From an uncultured Clostridia bacterium (GTDB lineage: Bacteria; Bacillota; Clostridia; TANB77; CAG-508): 34,687 bases of DNA. The notes under the pieces are model-generated. The model worked only from the letters and a program-made list of their open reading frames with translations, made no database searches and was not told the origin of the DNA. This document shows positions 1 through 11,068 of this stretch, piece by piece (positions within the stretch are counted from its first letter, which is position 1; each line of letters opens with the position of its first letter). Where the stretch lies: contig CANQFW010000003.1 of the NCBI GenBank assembly GCA_947599995.1, positions 1-34,687 on the forward strand, read 5' to 3'. Both the position numbers and the translations under genes were made by a program.

Positions 1-2678
1 TCCTCTCTTCTTACCGTTCTATTAACATCAGAACTTTGTATAGTAGATTGACCTCCGTCAACACTTCTTATTGACTGAAGTGCAGCATTTGTTATTTTTG
101 CTGTTTCAGATCTCCTTAAATCTTCTTGTTTACGTAAATTTAAAAGAAGTTTTACGACGTCAACTTTCACTGCTTCGATCATTTCATCAAACATATCTGT
201 ACCTTGAATTCTGTATTGAACAACAGGGTCTTTTTGACCATATCCTTGTAGTCCTATTCCGTTTTTTAAGTCCTCCATGTTATCTATATGATCCATCCAT
301 TTTTGGTCTACAACTTTAAGCATAACGATTCTTTCGATTTCTCTTAATTGTTCAGCTTCAATTTCTTCTTCTTTCTCTTTATATTTACTATGAGCTAATT
401 TCTTTAACTCTTCTATAACCTTTTCTATATTGTTATTTTCTTTTATGAAATCTCTCATATTAATTCCGAAAATGTTTTGGATTTCTACAGTTAAAGCTTC
501 AATATTTAAATGTCCTACTCCCTTTTCATCTATTTCATTAAATGTTTCCACTGTGGTCTCTGCAACCCAATCTATATAATTTGAAATAATTGGGCTTAAA
601 TCCATACCATCTAGAACCTGTCTTCTTTGACCATATATTTCTTCTCTTTGCACATTCATTACATCATCATATTTTAATACATTTTTACGAATGCTAAAGT
701 TTCTTCCTTCTACTTTTGATTGTGCTGTTTCAACTGCTTTTGTTAGCATCCTTACTTCAATTGGCATAGATTCATCAACTTTTAATGCATTATATACAGC
801 TGTTACTTTATTTCCTCCAAATATTTTCATTAGATTATCATCTAAACCTATATAGAATTTTGATTCTCCTGGGTCTCCTTGACGTCCACTACGTCCACGA
901 AGCTGGTTATCAATTCTTCTAGATTCATGTCTTTCAGTTCCTATAATTTTTAACCCACCAACAGCTAAAACCTTCTCTTTCTCAGTTTTGATTTGTTCAT
1001 CATATTTAGCCTCTAGTGCTTTAAATTGCTCTCTAGCCCTTAATATATCTTGATCGTCTGTTTCATAATACGTATTTGCTTCTTCGATTAGATTTTCTGG
1101 AACCTTATTTTTCTTCATTTCTTCTTTTGCTAAAAATTCACTATTTCCTCCAAGCATAATATCTGTTCCACGTCCTGCCATATTTGTGGCAATTGTGACA
1201 GCTCCTAATTTTCCAGCCTGTGCAACGATTTCAGCTTCTTGTTCATGATATTTAGCATTTAATACTGTATGTTTAATTCCTGCAGCTTTTAGTCTTTTAC
1301 TTAAAGCCTCCGACTTTTCAACCGAAACTGTACCAATTAATACTGGTTGACCTTTTTTATTGCTTTCTTTTACGCTTTCAACTATAGCATTAAATTTAGC
1401 ATTTTCATTTTTATAGATTACATCATTTTGGTCCTTTCTTATCATAGGCTTATTTGTTGGGATTGCAACAACATCTAGGTTATATATTTCCTCAAATTCA
1501 TTTGCCTCTGTCATAGCTGTACCTGTCATTCCAGATAACTTTTCATACATTCTAAAATAGTTTTGGAATGTTATTGTTGCAAGTGTTTTTGATTCATCAG
1601 CAATTTTTACTTTTTCTTTTGCTTCAATGGCTTGATGTAGTCCGTCATTATATCTTCTTCCATACATAATACGTCCCGTAAATTCGTCAACTATTAGAAC
1701 TTGTCCATCTTTTACAATGTAATCAATTTCGTTTTTCATAACTCCATGTGCACGTAATGCTTGATGAACATGGTGAACTAGAGTTGAATTTTCTATATCA
1801 TTGTAATTCTCCAAGCCAAATTCTTTTTCAGCTTTTTCTATACCCTTTTGAGTAAGTGATGCAGACTTTGCTTTTAGATCAACAATATAATCATATTTCT
1901 CGTTATCTTCTTCCTGCTGGAAATCCTTTACATCTTCTTCAACTATTACTTTTGCTTGTAATTTTCTTACAAAATTATCTGCTTTTTTATAAAGGTCTGA
2001 TGATGCATTTGCACGTCCTGAAATTATAAGTGGTGTTCTTGCTTCATCTATTAAAATACTGTCTATTTCGTCCACTATGGCATAATGAAGTCCTCTTTGT
2101 ACTAATTGGTTTTTGTAAATAACCATGTTATCTCTTAAGTAGTCAAATCCAAATTCATTATTTGTACCATAAGTTATATCTGCATTGTATGCTTCTTGTT
2201 TTCTTTTAGGGTCTAGTCCTGGTAATACTAAACCTACAGATAACCCTAAAAATTTGTATAATTTACCCATCCATTCACTATCACGTTTTGCTAAGTAATC
2301 ATTTACTGTAATTACATGTACACCTTTTCCTTCTAGTGCATTTAAGTATACTGGAAGTGTTGCAACTAATGTTTTTCCTTCACCTGTTTTCATTTCTGCT
2401 ATTCTTCCTTGGTGAAGTATAATTCCACCTATCAATTGTACATCAAAATGTCTCATTCCAAGTACTCTTTTTGATGCTTCTCTAACTGTCGCAAATGCTT
2501 CTGGTAATATATCATCTAATGTTTTACCATTTTTTAACTCTTCTTTAAATTTTGCAGTTTTGCCTGTAAGCTCTGAATCAGAAAGCTTTGAATATTCTTC
2601 TTCTAATTCATTTATTTTTTTTACAATTGGCATTACTTTCTTTACTTCTTTTTCACTGTATGATTTAAATAATTTCAT
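1..2678 (-). CDS. secA: Preprotein translocase subunit SecA (3' end truncated by the window edge)
   Basis: My reverse translation from ATG at 2678 (RBS GAGAGGATG upstream) gives [21 protein letters not shown]... with [62 protein letters not shown]; frame open to base 1. Not listed in the ORF track because it lacks a stop in the window. Confidence 0.97.
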   Translation of the reverse strand, partial: MKLFKSYSEKEVKKVMPIVKKINELEEEYSKLSDSELTGKTAKFKEELKNGKTLDDILPEAFATVREASKRVLGMRHFDVQLIGGIILHQGRIAEMKTGEGKTLVATLPVYLNALEGKGVHVITVNDYLAKRDSEWMGKLYKFLGLSVGLVLPGLDPKRKQEAYNADITYGTNNEFGFDYLRDNMVIYKNQLVQRGLHYAIVDEIDSILIDEARTPLIISGRANASSDLYKKADNFVRKLQAKVIVEEDVKDFQQEEDNEKYDYIVDLKAKSASLTQKGIEKAEKEFGLENYNDIENSTLVHHVHQALRAHGVMKNEIDYIVKDGQVLIVDEFTGRIMYGRRYNDGLHQAIEAKEKVKIADESKTLATITFQNYFRMYEKLSGMTGTAMTEANEFEEIYNLDVVAIPTNKPMIRKDQNDVIYKNENAKFNAIVESVKESNKKGQPVLIGTVSVEKSEALSKRLKAAGIKHTVLNAKYHEQEAEIVAQAGKLGAVTIATNMAGRGTDIMLGGNSEFLAKEEMKKNKVPENLIEEANTYYETDDQDILRAREQFKALEAKYDEQIKTEKEKVLAVGGLKIIGTERHESRRIDNQLRGRSGRQGDPGESKFYIGLDDNLMKIFGGNKVTAVYNALKVDESMPIEVRMLTKAVETAQSKVEGRNFSIRKNVLKYDDVMNVQREEIYGQRRQVLDGMDLSPIISNYIDWVAETTVETFNEIDEKGVGHLNIEALTVEIQNIFGINMRDFIKENNNIEKVIEELKKLAHSKYKEKEEEIEAEQLREIERIVMLKVVDQKWMDHIDNMEDLKNGIGLQGYGQKDPVVQYRIQGTDMFDEMIEAVKVDVVKLLLNLRKQEDLRRSETAKITNAALQSIRSVDGGQSTIQSSDVNRTVRRE

Positions 2679-2874
2679 GTTTTTTTCATCCTCTCATCTA
2701 TCGTTATTTTTTATAAGGAATTGCATATTTATAATATGCACAGAATTAATATATCACTAAAATAAATATTTATCAAGTTTTTTTGGAATAATCTTTTATT
2801 TTTTCACATAAATTTGTTATAGTTCAGTGATTTACATCAATTTGTTACAGTGTGATTTTTATTGAAAAGGATAA

Positions 2875-3462
2875 GTGATTTTTATGTTTATATGTAATTT
2901 TAAATTGAATGGTTTAAAACTTGCCAAATTGTGTTTTATATCAATTTTAATAATTGTTATAATTATATTTTCTATTTCTATATATAGAATTTTTATTAAG
3001 CCTAAAATAGATTCTCAAAAAGCTAAATCTGAAATTACATCTGATGGAACCTCATGCATTAAAAATGAAGATATTTTAGAAATAGAGTCTAAGAATTATA
3101 CAAATATCCTACAAGCGGTTCATGATAATATAGATTCATATATTGGATGTAAATTACATTTTTCTGGATATGTTTATAGACTTATTGACTTTGATTCTAA
3201 TCAATTTGTTCTTGCTCGTGATATGCTAGTTTCAGATGATAAAAGTCAAACTTTGGTTGTAGGATTTTTATGTTCATACGATGATGCAATGAGCTTTGAA
3301 GAGGGAACATGGGTTGATTTGACTGGAACGATTACAAAAGAAGATTTTCATGGGGAAATTCCCGTTGTAAAGGTTGATAATATTAAAAAAATTGATATTC
3401 CAGATGATGTGTATGTTTATCCTCCAGATGGAACTTATATTCCTACAAGTTTTATGTTTTAG
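2875..3462 (+). CDS. Membrane-anchored protein with a C-terminal domain resembling the YcgQ/TIGR03943 (DUF1980) C-terminus
   Basis: N-terminal TM segment; C-terminal pattern GYVYR..FVLARDMLVSDD..VVGFLC..W+.+TG.I...F.GEIPVVKVDNI.KI..PDDVYVYPP matches my recollection of that family. Start could be GTG 2875 or ATG 2884. Confidence 0.6.
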   Translation: MIFMFICNFKLNGLKLAKLCFISILIIVIIIFSISIYRIFIKPKIDSQKAKSEITSDGTSCIKNEDILEIESKNYTNILQAVHDNIDSYIGCKLHFSGYVYRLIDFDSNQFVLARDMLVSDDKSQTLVVGFLCSYDDAMSFEEGTWVDLTGTITKEDFHGEIPVVKVDNIKKIDIPDDVYVYPPDGTYIPTSFMF

Positions 3463-3575
3463 TTATAAAAATTCATATATGATTTATTAAATTTTTAATA
3501 TCTTTAATTCATAATGAATTAATCTGGTTGGAAAAGATTTAAATTTTAGCAAGAAAAGTTTTGTTAAAGAGGCAA

Positions 3576-3607
3576 GGTCACATACTCTTTGTATGTAACC
3601 TCTTTTT
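3576..3607 (+). terminator. Rho-independent terminator after the 2875-3462 CDS
   Basis: GGTCACATAC-TCTTT-GTATGTAACC (10-bp stem, one mismatch) followed by TCTTTTT. Confidence 0.7.
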
Positions 3608-3663
3608 AATGAAATTTTACACAACAAAAATTGTATTTTTTTCAACCTTCGTTGTCTTTTTAG

Positions 3664-4762
3664 TTAATTCACATTAAAAATATTTTTTACAATTCCTTCA
3701 TCCAAAGATTTTGAAAAAACATTTTTAAGTATTATAAGAACAATTGGACCTACAAACATTCCAACTATTCCCATAAACTTAAAGCCTGTATACATTGCTG
3801 CAATTGTAAAAATTGGATGTATGCCTATTTTGCCACTTACAATTCTTGGCTCTATAAACTGTCTTACCAATGACATAATTATCCAAAGTGTAATCACACT
3901 TATGCCTAAGGTTAAATCCCCGCTTAACCCCGAAATTATTGCCCAAGGAATCATAACACTTCCAGAGCCTAAAATCGGAAGTGCGTCTACAAATCCTATG
4001 GCTAAAGCTATAATAAGTGGGTATCCAACATTTAATCCGCAAAAATGTAAAATATACAAACCGAACTAAACATATAATAAAAGAAATTGCAATTAATTTT
4101 ACCTGTGCCTTTAAATACCCTCCTAAACACTTGATTATCTCTCTTAAATGTTTACTAAGCTTCTTCATCCACTTTTCAGGCAAATGGTGCTCTAGTTCAT
4201 CTAACATATATATCTTATCAGTACATATGAAATATAAAGAAAGTATGGTTATTCCAAAATAAATACCAAATGTAGGTATCGAAGTTATCATATTTAGAAA
4301 ATTGCTAAAAAATTTTTGAACCCAATCAGACACTTTTTCTAATATTGTTCCTCCTGTTTCTTGAGCAATATTTAGAATTTCATCAGGTATCTTAAAATTA
4401 CTTAAATCAAATCTCAAAAGTAAATTGTTTAGCATTTTACTTGCCATAACATAATAATCATTAAACTTTTCTAATAGATTTGTAGATTCCGAAATTAAGG
4501 TTCCAATGCCAAAAGATAAAAGTGCTATTATTATGCCAAATGTAATTATAAAAACAATAATAGAGCTTATCTTTCTTGATAATTTAAATCTTTTCATAAT
4601 CTTTTTAATAAGTGGCTCTATAATTAAAGCAATAATAAAAGCAATCAAAAACGGCATATAGAAAATAACTAATTTAAACCCAATCCAAACACTCAAAAAT
4701 GCCAAAACTAAACCTAAAATTCTTTTAGTGACACTTGTCCAATATTTTACTCCATCAGACAT
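3664..4762 (-). CDS. ytvI: AI-2E family permease, sporulation protein YtvI-like; reading frame broken by +1 at a CGG codon (4061-4063)
   Basis: N-terminal half is ORF 3779..4762 (MSDGVKYWTSVTKRILGL...IAISFIICLV), C-terminal half is ORF 3664..4059 (LYILHFCGLNVGYPLIIALAIGFVDALPILGSGSVMIPWAI...RQFIEPRIVSGKIGIHPIF). Skipping the C at 4063 joins them as ...ICLV-G-LYILHF... Confidence 0.85.
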
Positions 4763-4834
4763 AACTCTAAGTTTCTCCCTTTCTATACTTTCTACATATT
4801 ATACACTTTCCACAAAAATTTAAACCTTCAAAGA

Positions 4835-4876
4835 GGAAAATCAATTCGAAAATTATTTTCGTTAAATTGATTTTCC
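4835..4876. terminator. Long imperfect hairpin between spoIIP and the ytvI-like gene
   Basis: GGAAAATCAATT-CGAAAA-TTA-TTTTCG-(TTA)-AATTGATTTTCC, 12+6 bp stem with a 3-nt bulge; no strong T tract on either side. Confidence 0.5.
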
Positions 4877-4907
4877 TAATTTCAAATTCAAATTAAAAAC
4901 TGATGAC

Positions 4908-6116
4908 TTAAGAGTTTGGAAAAGCCTTTTGAAAAATTGCCGCCAAATACTTCATGCTAACTAAAGTTTGATCCAATGTATTTCCTGTCGATCCTACCTC
5001 AATGATACAAGCTGCTTTACCTAAATGCTGATTATATCTCGAATTCCTCAAAATAATAGGTTTAAAAAGTCCTGGATACATTTCATTTGACACCTGCTGA
5101 AGTTTTACAGCAAATTTTAAATTAGAGCTCCAATTGGGATGATATAATCCACCACCATTAGATCCCATAACAAACATAATCTGAGCTGCATACTCATCCC
5201 CAATTTTAACAGTAGGAGCATAATCTGGCCTTGATCCTATAGCATCTCTATGTAAATCAATTATTATATCGCAACCGTTCTCGTTAAGCAAATTTTGGAC
5301 TGTAGCAAGAGATCTATTATAAGAACCCGTATAAGCCGGATAATCATGATAAGTCTTGTTATGTCTAACATTAAACCCATAAGACTTAAGACAATTTTCA
5401 AGCTCATCACCAACTCTAGCAACAGAATAATTTAAGTCCGTAGTCCTATAACTTCCAGTAGGAGTATATGGATAACTTTCACTAGAAGTATAACTTTCGC
5501 AAGTATGTGTATGAAATATTAAAATATCTTTGGTATTTATACTTAATCCAGCTGGATTTAAAATATCATCTGATAAACTATAGCTAGTTTCATTTTTTAT
5601 TTTCACGTTTCCGTATAAATCAGTATATGCATCTGATAAAGGATTTTTAGTTACTACATTTGTTTCGACATCTGTTTTAATATTTTCTGTATTTCCAGAA
5701 GTACTATTCTCATTATCAGTAGATATATTTTTATCATTTTTATTTTCTTCATCTAAATTACTTGCTACATTTTCTTCATACTCATGATTGTCTAAATCTG
5801 CTTCGGCAATTCCTAGCTGAGTATTAATTAAACTAATTAAAAAATTCTGTTTTAAATCATCTTCCATCTCTTCTGTAGATTCGTGAGAAATTATGTTTTG
5901 TTCTGCTTTGCTTTTCACTTCCTTAATTTGAGGATACTGGGTATCTATTAACGCTGTAGCTTGTTTTTCTAATACCTTTGCTATATCTATCAATTTTTCT
6001 TCTGATTTATGAGAAAAAAAATATCTATTTGCCACATATATAATTACCATTACAGATACAAGGCAAAATAGATATTTTATTATATCTTTTAAATTAAATA
6101 TTGCTAATCTGAACAT
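4908..6116 (-). CDS. spoIIP: Stage II sporulation protein P
   Basis: ILIFHTHTCESYT, IIIDLHRDAIGS, MFVMGSNGGG..HPNWSSNLKFAVKLQQ, ACIIEVGSTGNTLDQTLVSMKYLA; N-terminal TM. Confidence 0.93.
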   Translation of the reverse strand: MFRLAIFNLKDIIKYLFCLVSVMVIIYVANRYFFSHKSEEKLIDIAKVLEKQATALIDTQYPQIKEVKSKAEQNIISHESTEEMEDDLKQNFLISLINTQLGIAEADLDNHEYEENVASNLDEENKNDKNISTDNENSTSGNTENIKTDVETNVVTKNPLSDAYTDLYGNVKIKNETSYSLSDDILNPAGLSINTKDILIFHTHTCESYTSSESYPYTPTGSYRTTDLNYSVARVGDELENCLKSYGFNVRHNKTYHDYPAYTGSYNRSLATVQNLLNENGCDIIIDLHRDAIGSRPDYAPTVKIGDEYAAQIMFVMGSNGGGLYHPNWSSNLKFAVKLQQVSNEMYPGLFKPIILRNSRYNQHLGKAACIIEVGSTGNTLDQTLVSMKYLAAIFQKAFPNS

Positions 6117-6217
6117 ATATAATTCTCCTTGTCCTTATTATATATATTCAGTTATATATTATTTTATGACTTTAAACATATATTTTTTATTACGTTTTAC
6201 TAACACAACAACAATTT

Positions 6218-6868
6218 TTAGATCTTTCTAGGCTTTAGCTCCAGATAAATGGGCTTTTCATCACCAATCATAGTAGATTTACCATGTCCAGGGTAAACGA
6301 TTATCTCTTCTGGAAGAATCATAAGTTTATTTGTAATAGAATCTATTATCTCCCTAAAATCTGATGTTGGAAGATCTGTCCTCCCCCACGTTCCTCTAAA
6401 CAATGTATCTCCAGAAAATAATAACTTTTCTTCTTCACAATATAAGCAGCTTCCTCCTTTTGTGTGTCCAGGAGTGTGTATAACTCTAAATTCAAGATCT
6501 CCTAAATGAAGCAAGTCTCCATCATCGATTCTGGAATTTGCTTCTAAGTTTATATCATTTTGCATACCTATATATTCCGTTAAATTAATATTTGAATTAT
6601 TAAGTCCTTCTGCATCATCTCTATGAATTAAGATTTTTCCTCCTTTTTTTTCTTGAAGATCAGTTACTCCTCCTATATGGTCTCCATGGCAATGTGTTAA
6701 ATATATATATTTTAAATTTCCACCCAAAATATCTAGCATTTCAATAATTCTATCTACATCTCCAGCTGGGTCAATTACCATTGTTTCTTTGGAATCATTA
6801 TCAAATACAATATAACAATTTGTTGCATCTCCTATCCAAGTATCAATCTTTAATCTTTTCAAAATCAT
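6218..6868 (-). CDS. MBL-fold metallo-hydrolase (glyoxalase II-like)
   Basis: THCHGDHIGG, HTPGHTKGG, FSGDTLFRGTWGRTDLP, YPGHG. Confidence 0.92.
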   Translation of the reverse strand: MILKRLKIDTWIGDATNCYIVFDNDSKETMVIDPAGDVDRIIEMLDILGGNLKYIYLTHCHGDHIGGVTDLQEKKGGKILIHRDDAEGLNNSNINLTEYIGMQNDINLEANSRIDDGDLLHLGDLEFRVIHTPGHTKGGSCLYCEEEKLLFSGDTLFRGTWGRTDLPTSDFREIIDSITNKLMILPEEIIVYPGHGKSTMIGDEKPIYLELKPRKI

Positions 6869-6901
6869 GCTATATCCTTCTTTCTCATTTGCTTACTTAT
6901 T

Positions 6902-9106
6902 TTATCCTTTTTTTCTTATTACTTCATAAACACTATCTACTTTTCTAATAGATTTTAATATTGCATTTAACTCATCTAAATTTTTTGTTTCTAAAGTTAA
7001 ATCTATAATTGCAACTCTTTCCTTTGTAGACCTTGCATTTACAGCAACTAATGTTGCTTTTGTAGCACCTATTTCTTTTATTATATCTGAAAGAAGACCT
7101 CCTCTATCATTTGCAGAAACTTCTATTTCTACATTGTAAGAAGCTTGTTTTTCTTCTACCCAACATACTTCAATAATTCTATCTTCTTCCTTAAATAATT
7201 CTTCTACATTTATACAATCTTTTCTATGTACTGAGACGCCCCTTCCTTTCGTTATATAACCAATTATCTCATCTCCTGGAAGCGGATTACAGCATTTAGA
7301 GAGTTTCACTAAACAATTATCTATTCCTTTTACTATTACTCCTCGGTCTGACGGCTTCGTTTTCTTTTCTTTTTTTGCATTAGCAAGTTCTTCAATTTTT
7401 TCTTCTATATTTTCTTCTTTATGCTCTTTTCTGTATTCTATAAGCATTCTCGCAATTACTTTTCCAGCAGAATTTGCTCCAAATCCAACTGCTGCATACA
7501 TTTCGTCAATGTTTTTGTACTTATATCTTTCTAACATACAATCTATGTATTCAGGCTTAAATATTTGACTGTATTGAACGCCTATTCGTTTTAATTCTCT
7601 TTCAATTAATTCTTTACCCTTTTCTATATTTTCAGCTTTCTTTTCCTTTTTAAACCAGCTATTGATTTTATTTTTTGCAGAAGCACTTTTAACAAATTTA
7701 AGCCAATCTAAACTTGGTCCCTTAGAATTATCAGATGTTATAATTTCTACTATATCTCCGCTTTTTAAAGGTGTAATTATAGGCATCATTTTACTGTTTA
7801 TTTTACAGCCTGTCATATGATTTCCTATTTCTGCGTGAACACTATATGCAAAATCTATTGGTGTAGCATCTTTCGGTAAGACCTTTATTAGTCCTTTTGG
7901 TGTAAACACATAAACTTCATCTTCAAATAATTCTCTTTTAAGATTTTCCATAAATTGCTCCGCATCTTGCATTTCTTGTTGCCATTCTATTGTTTCACGA
8001 AGCCAAGCTAGTCTATCTTCTGTTACTATAACATTTTTCTTTCCTTTTCCTAAGAAATTTGCTTCTTTGTAAGCCCAGTGTGCAGCTATACCATATTCAG
8101 CAATTCTATGCATATCCCATGTACGAATCTGTACCTCAAAAGGAGTTCCTTTTTCTCCTAAAAGCGTTGTATGTATAGACTGATACATATTTGGCTTTGG
8201 AACAGCAATATAATCTTTAAACCTTCCAGGCATTGGGCTATATAATTCATGAACTACTCCTAATGCTGCATAGCAATCTTTTACAGAATTTACTATAATC
8301 CTCATCGCAAATAAGTCGTATATTTGATCAAGAGTGGAATTATCTCTTTTCATTTTTCTGTATATAGAGTACAAATGTTTTGCTCTTCCTGTAACTTCAG
8401 CATCTATCTTTTGCCTTTTTAATTGCATTCTTATGTCTTCCATTATTTTTTCAATAAATTTTAGTCTCTCGTCTTTCTTTTTATTAATTCCTTCTACTAA
8501 TTCGTGATACTCATCAGGGTATAAGTATTTAAATCCTAAATCTTCTAATTCTGCTTTTATTGAATAAAGTCCTAATCTATTTGCAAGTGGCGCATATAAG
8601 TCTAATGTTTCTTTCGCATTTGCAATTTGCCTTTCTCTTGATATATATTTAAGTGTTCTCATATTATGTAGTCTATCTGCTAATTTTATTAGGATTACTC
8701 TTATGTCCTTACCCATTGCTAAAAACATTCTTCTATAGTTTTCAACTTGTGTATCTTGTACTGTAGCAAATTGAATGTTGCTCAATTTTGTTACCCCTGC
8801 TACCATTTCTGCTGTTTCACTGCCAAACTCTCTTATTATATCTTCATTTGTAACATCTGTGTCTTCTACTATATCGTGTAGTAATGCAGCACAAATAGCC
8901 TTACTGTCTAACCCTATACTTGCTAATGTGTATGCCACTTGTAATGGATGTATTATATATGGCTCACCTGACCCTCTTTTTTGGTCTTTATGTTTTTCAT
9001 TTGCTAGATTATAAGCTTTCATTATTAGTTTCGTGTCTACTTTTCTGCTTACTTCCTTTTTTTTAGCAATTATATCTTGTATTGTTACTTCTGGTATTTC
9101 TGACAT
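6902..9106 (-). CDS. rel: Bifunctional (p)ppGpp synthetase/hydrolase RelA/SpoT family
   Basis: HD motif AALLHDIVEDTD, synthetase YQSIHTTL, TGS region VYVFTPKG, C-terminal ACT domain. Confidence 0.96.
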   Translation of the reverse strand: MSEIPEVTIQDIIAKKKEVSRKVDTKLIMKAYNLANEKHKDQKRGSGEPYIIHPLQVAYTLASIGLDSKAICAALLHDIVEDTDVTNEDIIREFGSETAEMVAGVTKLSNIQFATVQDTQVENYRRMFLAMGKDIRVILIKLADRLHNMRTLKYISRERQIANAKETLDLYAPLANRLGLYSIKAELEDLGFKYLYPDEYHELVEGINKKKDERLKFIEKIMEDIRMQLKRQKIDAEVTGRAKHLYSIYRKMKRDNSTLDQIYDLFAMRIIVNSVKDCYAALGVVHELYSPMPGRFKDYIAVPKPNMYQSIHTTLLGEKGTPFEVQIRTWDMHRIAEYGIAAHWAYKEANFLGKGKKNVIVTEDRLAWLRETIEWQQEMQDAEQFMENLKRELFEDEVYVFTPKGLIKVLPKDATPIDFAYSVHAEIGNHMTGCKINSKMMPIITPLKSGDIVEIITSDNSKGPSLDWLKFVKSASAKNKINSWFKKEKKAENIEKGKELIERELKRIGVQYSQIFKPEYIDCMLERYKYKNIDEMYAAVGFGANSAGKVIARMLIEYRKEHKEENIEEKIEELANAKKEKKTKPSDRGVIVKGIDNCLVKLSKCCNPLPGDEIIGYITKGRGVSVHRKDCINVEELFKEEDRIIEVCWVEEKQASYNVEIEVSANDRGGLLSDIIKEIGATKATLVAVNARSTKERVAIIDLTLETKNLDELNAILKSIRKVDSVYEVIRKKG

Positions 9107-9209
9107 TTTTGTGTCACCTCTTTTTATTTATTTTTCGAACAAATTTTTTTCAATGTATAAAATTCATTTTATTTTATAGTAATATTTACATTTTTCAAAT
9201 TTTTCTTGG

Positions 9210-10949
9210 CTATATTGATTTCATCATATCCTTTAAATTTATTTGTATACTATTTCTATCATTAAAGGAATTAATTTCTAAATTTCCTGCCAAATCTACC
9301 TTATCTCCTATTTTGTACTCTTCTGATAAATTTCCCATGTTAAATCCAATTGCATCTATGTATGTATTTTGATTTGTTTTTAATGAAAGTTTTAAATGTT
9401 TACCTTCTGTTAATGCCCTTATTGAATCTATTTTTAGGTTTTTAAAGACAAATATCGGATTTTTATTTGCCTCTCCAAATGGTTCTAATAGATTTAAACT
9501 TTTTACCATTTCCTTAGAAATTGTGTTTACATTTAGAATACTATCAATTTTAATTATTGGTTCTACATCTTTTATATTAGCTTCTTCTACTATTTTATAA
9601 AATTTTTCTCTAAAATTATCAAAATTTTGTTTTTTCATTGAAAGACCAACTGCCATACTATGACCTCCAAACCCTTCTAAAACATCTTGACATTTCATTA
9701 AAGCCTCGTGTAAGTCAAAGCCTGGTATACTTCTTCCTGAACCCTTACCTATATTTGAGTCATTCTGCAAACATATTAATATGCATGGCTTAAAGAACAT
9801 TTCTGTAATTTTTGATGCTACAATTCCAATTACTCCACTATGCCAATTTTCACCAGCTAAAATTATGGAATTTTCATCTTCTAATTTTTGTTTTTTTATT
9901 TGAATCAATACCTCATCAAATATCTTTTTTTCTTCTGATTGCCTGTCATTGTTATATTTTTTTAGGCTTTGAGCTAAGTTTTTTGCATCTTCGCAATTAG
10001 TTGATAGAAGTAATTTTAGAGCCTCATTTGCAAATCCCATTCTTCCACATGCATTAATTCTTGGTGCTACTCCGAATGAGACTACAGAAGAATCTACTTT
10101 TTTCATTCCTATCTCTTCTATAATTGCTTTAAGTCCTAAATTTTTTGTACAAGCTACCAGTTTTAAGCCTAATTTTGTAATTACTCTATTTTCGTCAACT
10201 AATGGGACTATATCTGATATTGTTCCTAAAGAAACTATGTCTAGGTACTTTAAGTATTCTTTCTCATCTAATGACAGTCTTTTACTTATTGCTTGCGTAA
10301 GCTTAAAAACGACTCCCACTCCTGCTAGTTCTCTAAATTCATATTCATTATCTTTTCTTTTACAGTCTACCACCGCTATAGCATTTGGAATTTCTTCTCC
10401 TGGTTCGTGGTGATCTGTTACTATTGTTTCCATTCCTAATGTTTTTGCGTAATCTACTTCCTCCACTCCTGTTATTCCACAATCTACCGTTATCATCAAA
10501 GTATTTCCATCATTTGCAATCTTTCTTACCGCTTCTTTATTTAGACCATATCCTTCGCTTAATCTGTTTGGAATATATTCTGATACATTTAGCCCTCTAT
10601 CTTTTAAAAAACTTTTTAACACCGTTATACTTGTTATTCCATCTACATCATAATCTCCATAAATTACAACTTTTTCTTTTTTATGTATTGCATCAATTAT
10701 TCTTTCTACTGCCTTTTTCATATCTGGCATATTAAATGGATTGTAAAAGTCGTTTCTGGTTGGATTTAAAAATATTTCTGCTTTTTCAGCTGTTATGTTT
10801 CTGTTTACCAATACAGTTGCAAGTAATTTATTGATTTTGTACTTTTCTTGAATTTTTTTTATTTCTTCTTCATTTACATCGTTATAATATTGCCATTTTT
10901 TACTCATTATTTTTTCATTCCTTCTTTTATCTTTTTTATTACATAACAC
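9210..10949 (-). CDS. recJ: Single-stranded-DNA-specific exonuclease RecJ
   Basis: VIYGDYDVDGITS, VTDHHEPGEEIP, GFGGHSMAVGLSM. Likely start at MSKKWQYYND (internal Met, residue 15). Confidence 0.94.
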   Translation of the reverse strand: MLCNKKDKRRNEKIMSKKWQYYNDVNEEEIKKIQEKYKINKLLATVLVNRNITAEKAEIFLNPTRNDFYNPFNMPDMKKAVERIIDAIHKKEKVVIYGDYDVDGITSITVLKSFLKDRGLNVSEYIPNRLSEGYGLNKEAVRKIANDGNTLMITVDCGITGVEEVDYAKTLGMETIVTDHHEPGEEIPNAIAVVDCKRKDNEYEFRELAGVGVVFKLTQAISKRLSLDEKEYLKYLDIVSLGTISDIVPLVDENRVITKLGLKLVACTKNLGLKAIIEEIGMKKVDSSVVSFGVAPRINACGRMGFANEALKLLLSTNCEDAKNLAQSLKKYNNDRQSEEKKIFDEVLIQIKKQKLEDENSIILAGENWHSGVIGIVASKITEMFFKPCILICLQNDSNIGKGSGRSIPGFDLHEALMKCQDVLEGFGGHSMAVGLSMKKQNFDNFREKFYKIVEEANIKDVEPIIKIDSILNVNTISKEMVKSLNLLEPFGEANKNPIFVFKNLKIDSIRALTEGKHLKLSLKTNQNTYIDAIGFNMGNLSEEYKIGDKVDLAGNLEINSFNDRNSIQINLKDMMKSI

Positions 10950-11068
10950 TTATAATTATTTTCATTTTTTTCTTATAATATCATTGTTTTTCATAATTGT
11001 AAAGAGAATTTTTAATTATTTATGCTTATGTAGTTAACTTGTCTTCGGATAGATCTTATGCTATATAT

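Noticed and set aside
4017-4262. 81-aa + strand ORF across the ytvI-like frameshift site
   Set aside because: Antisense; considered as a dual-coding explanation for the frame break but has no RBS or conserved features.
10385-10735. 116-aa Leu-rich + strand ORF in recJ
   Set aside because: Antisense shadow ORF, no start context.
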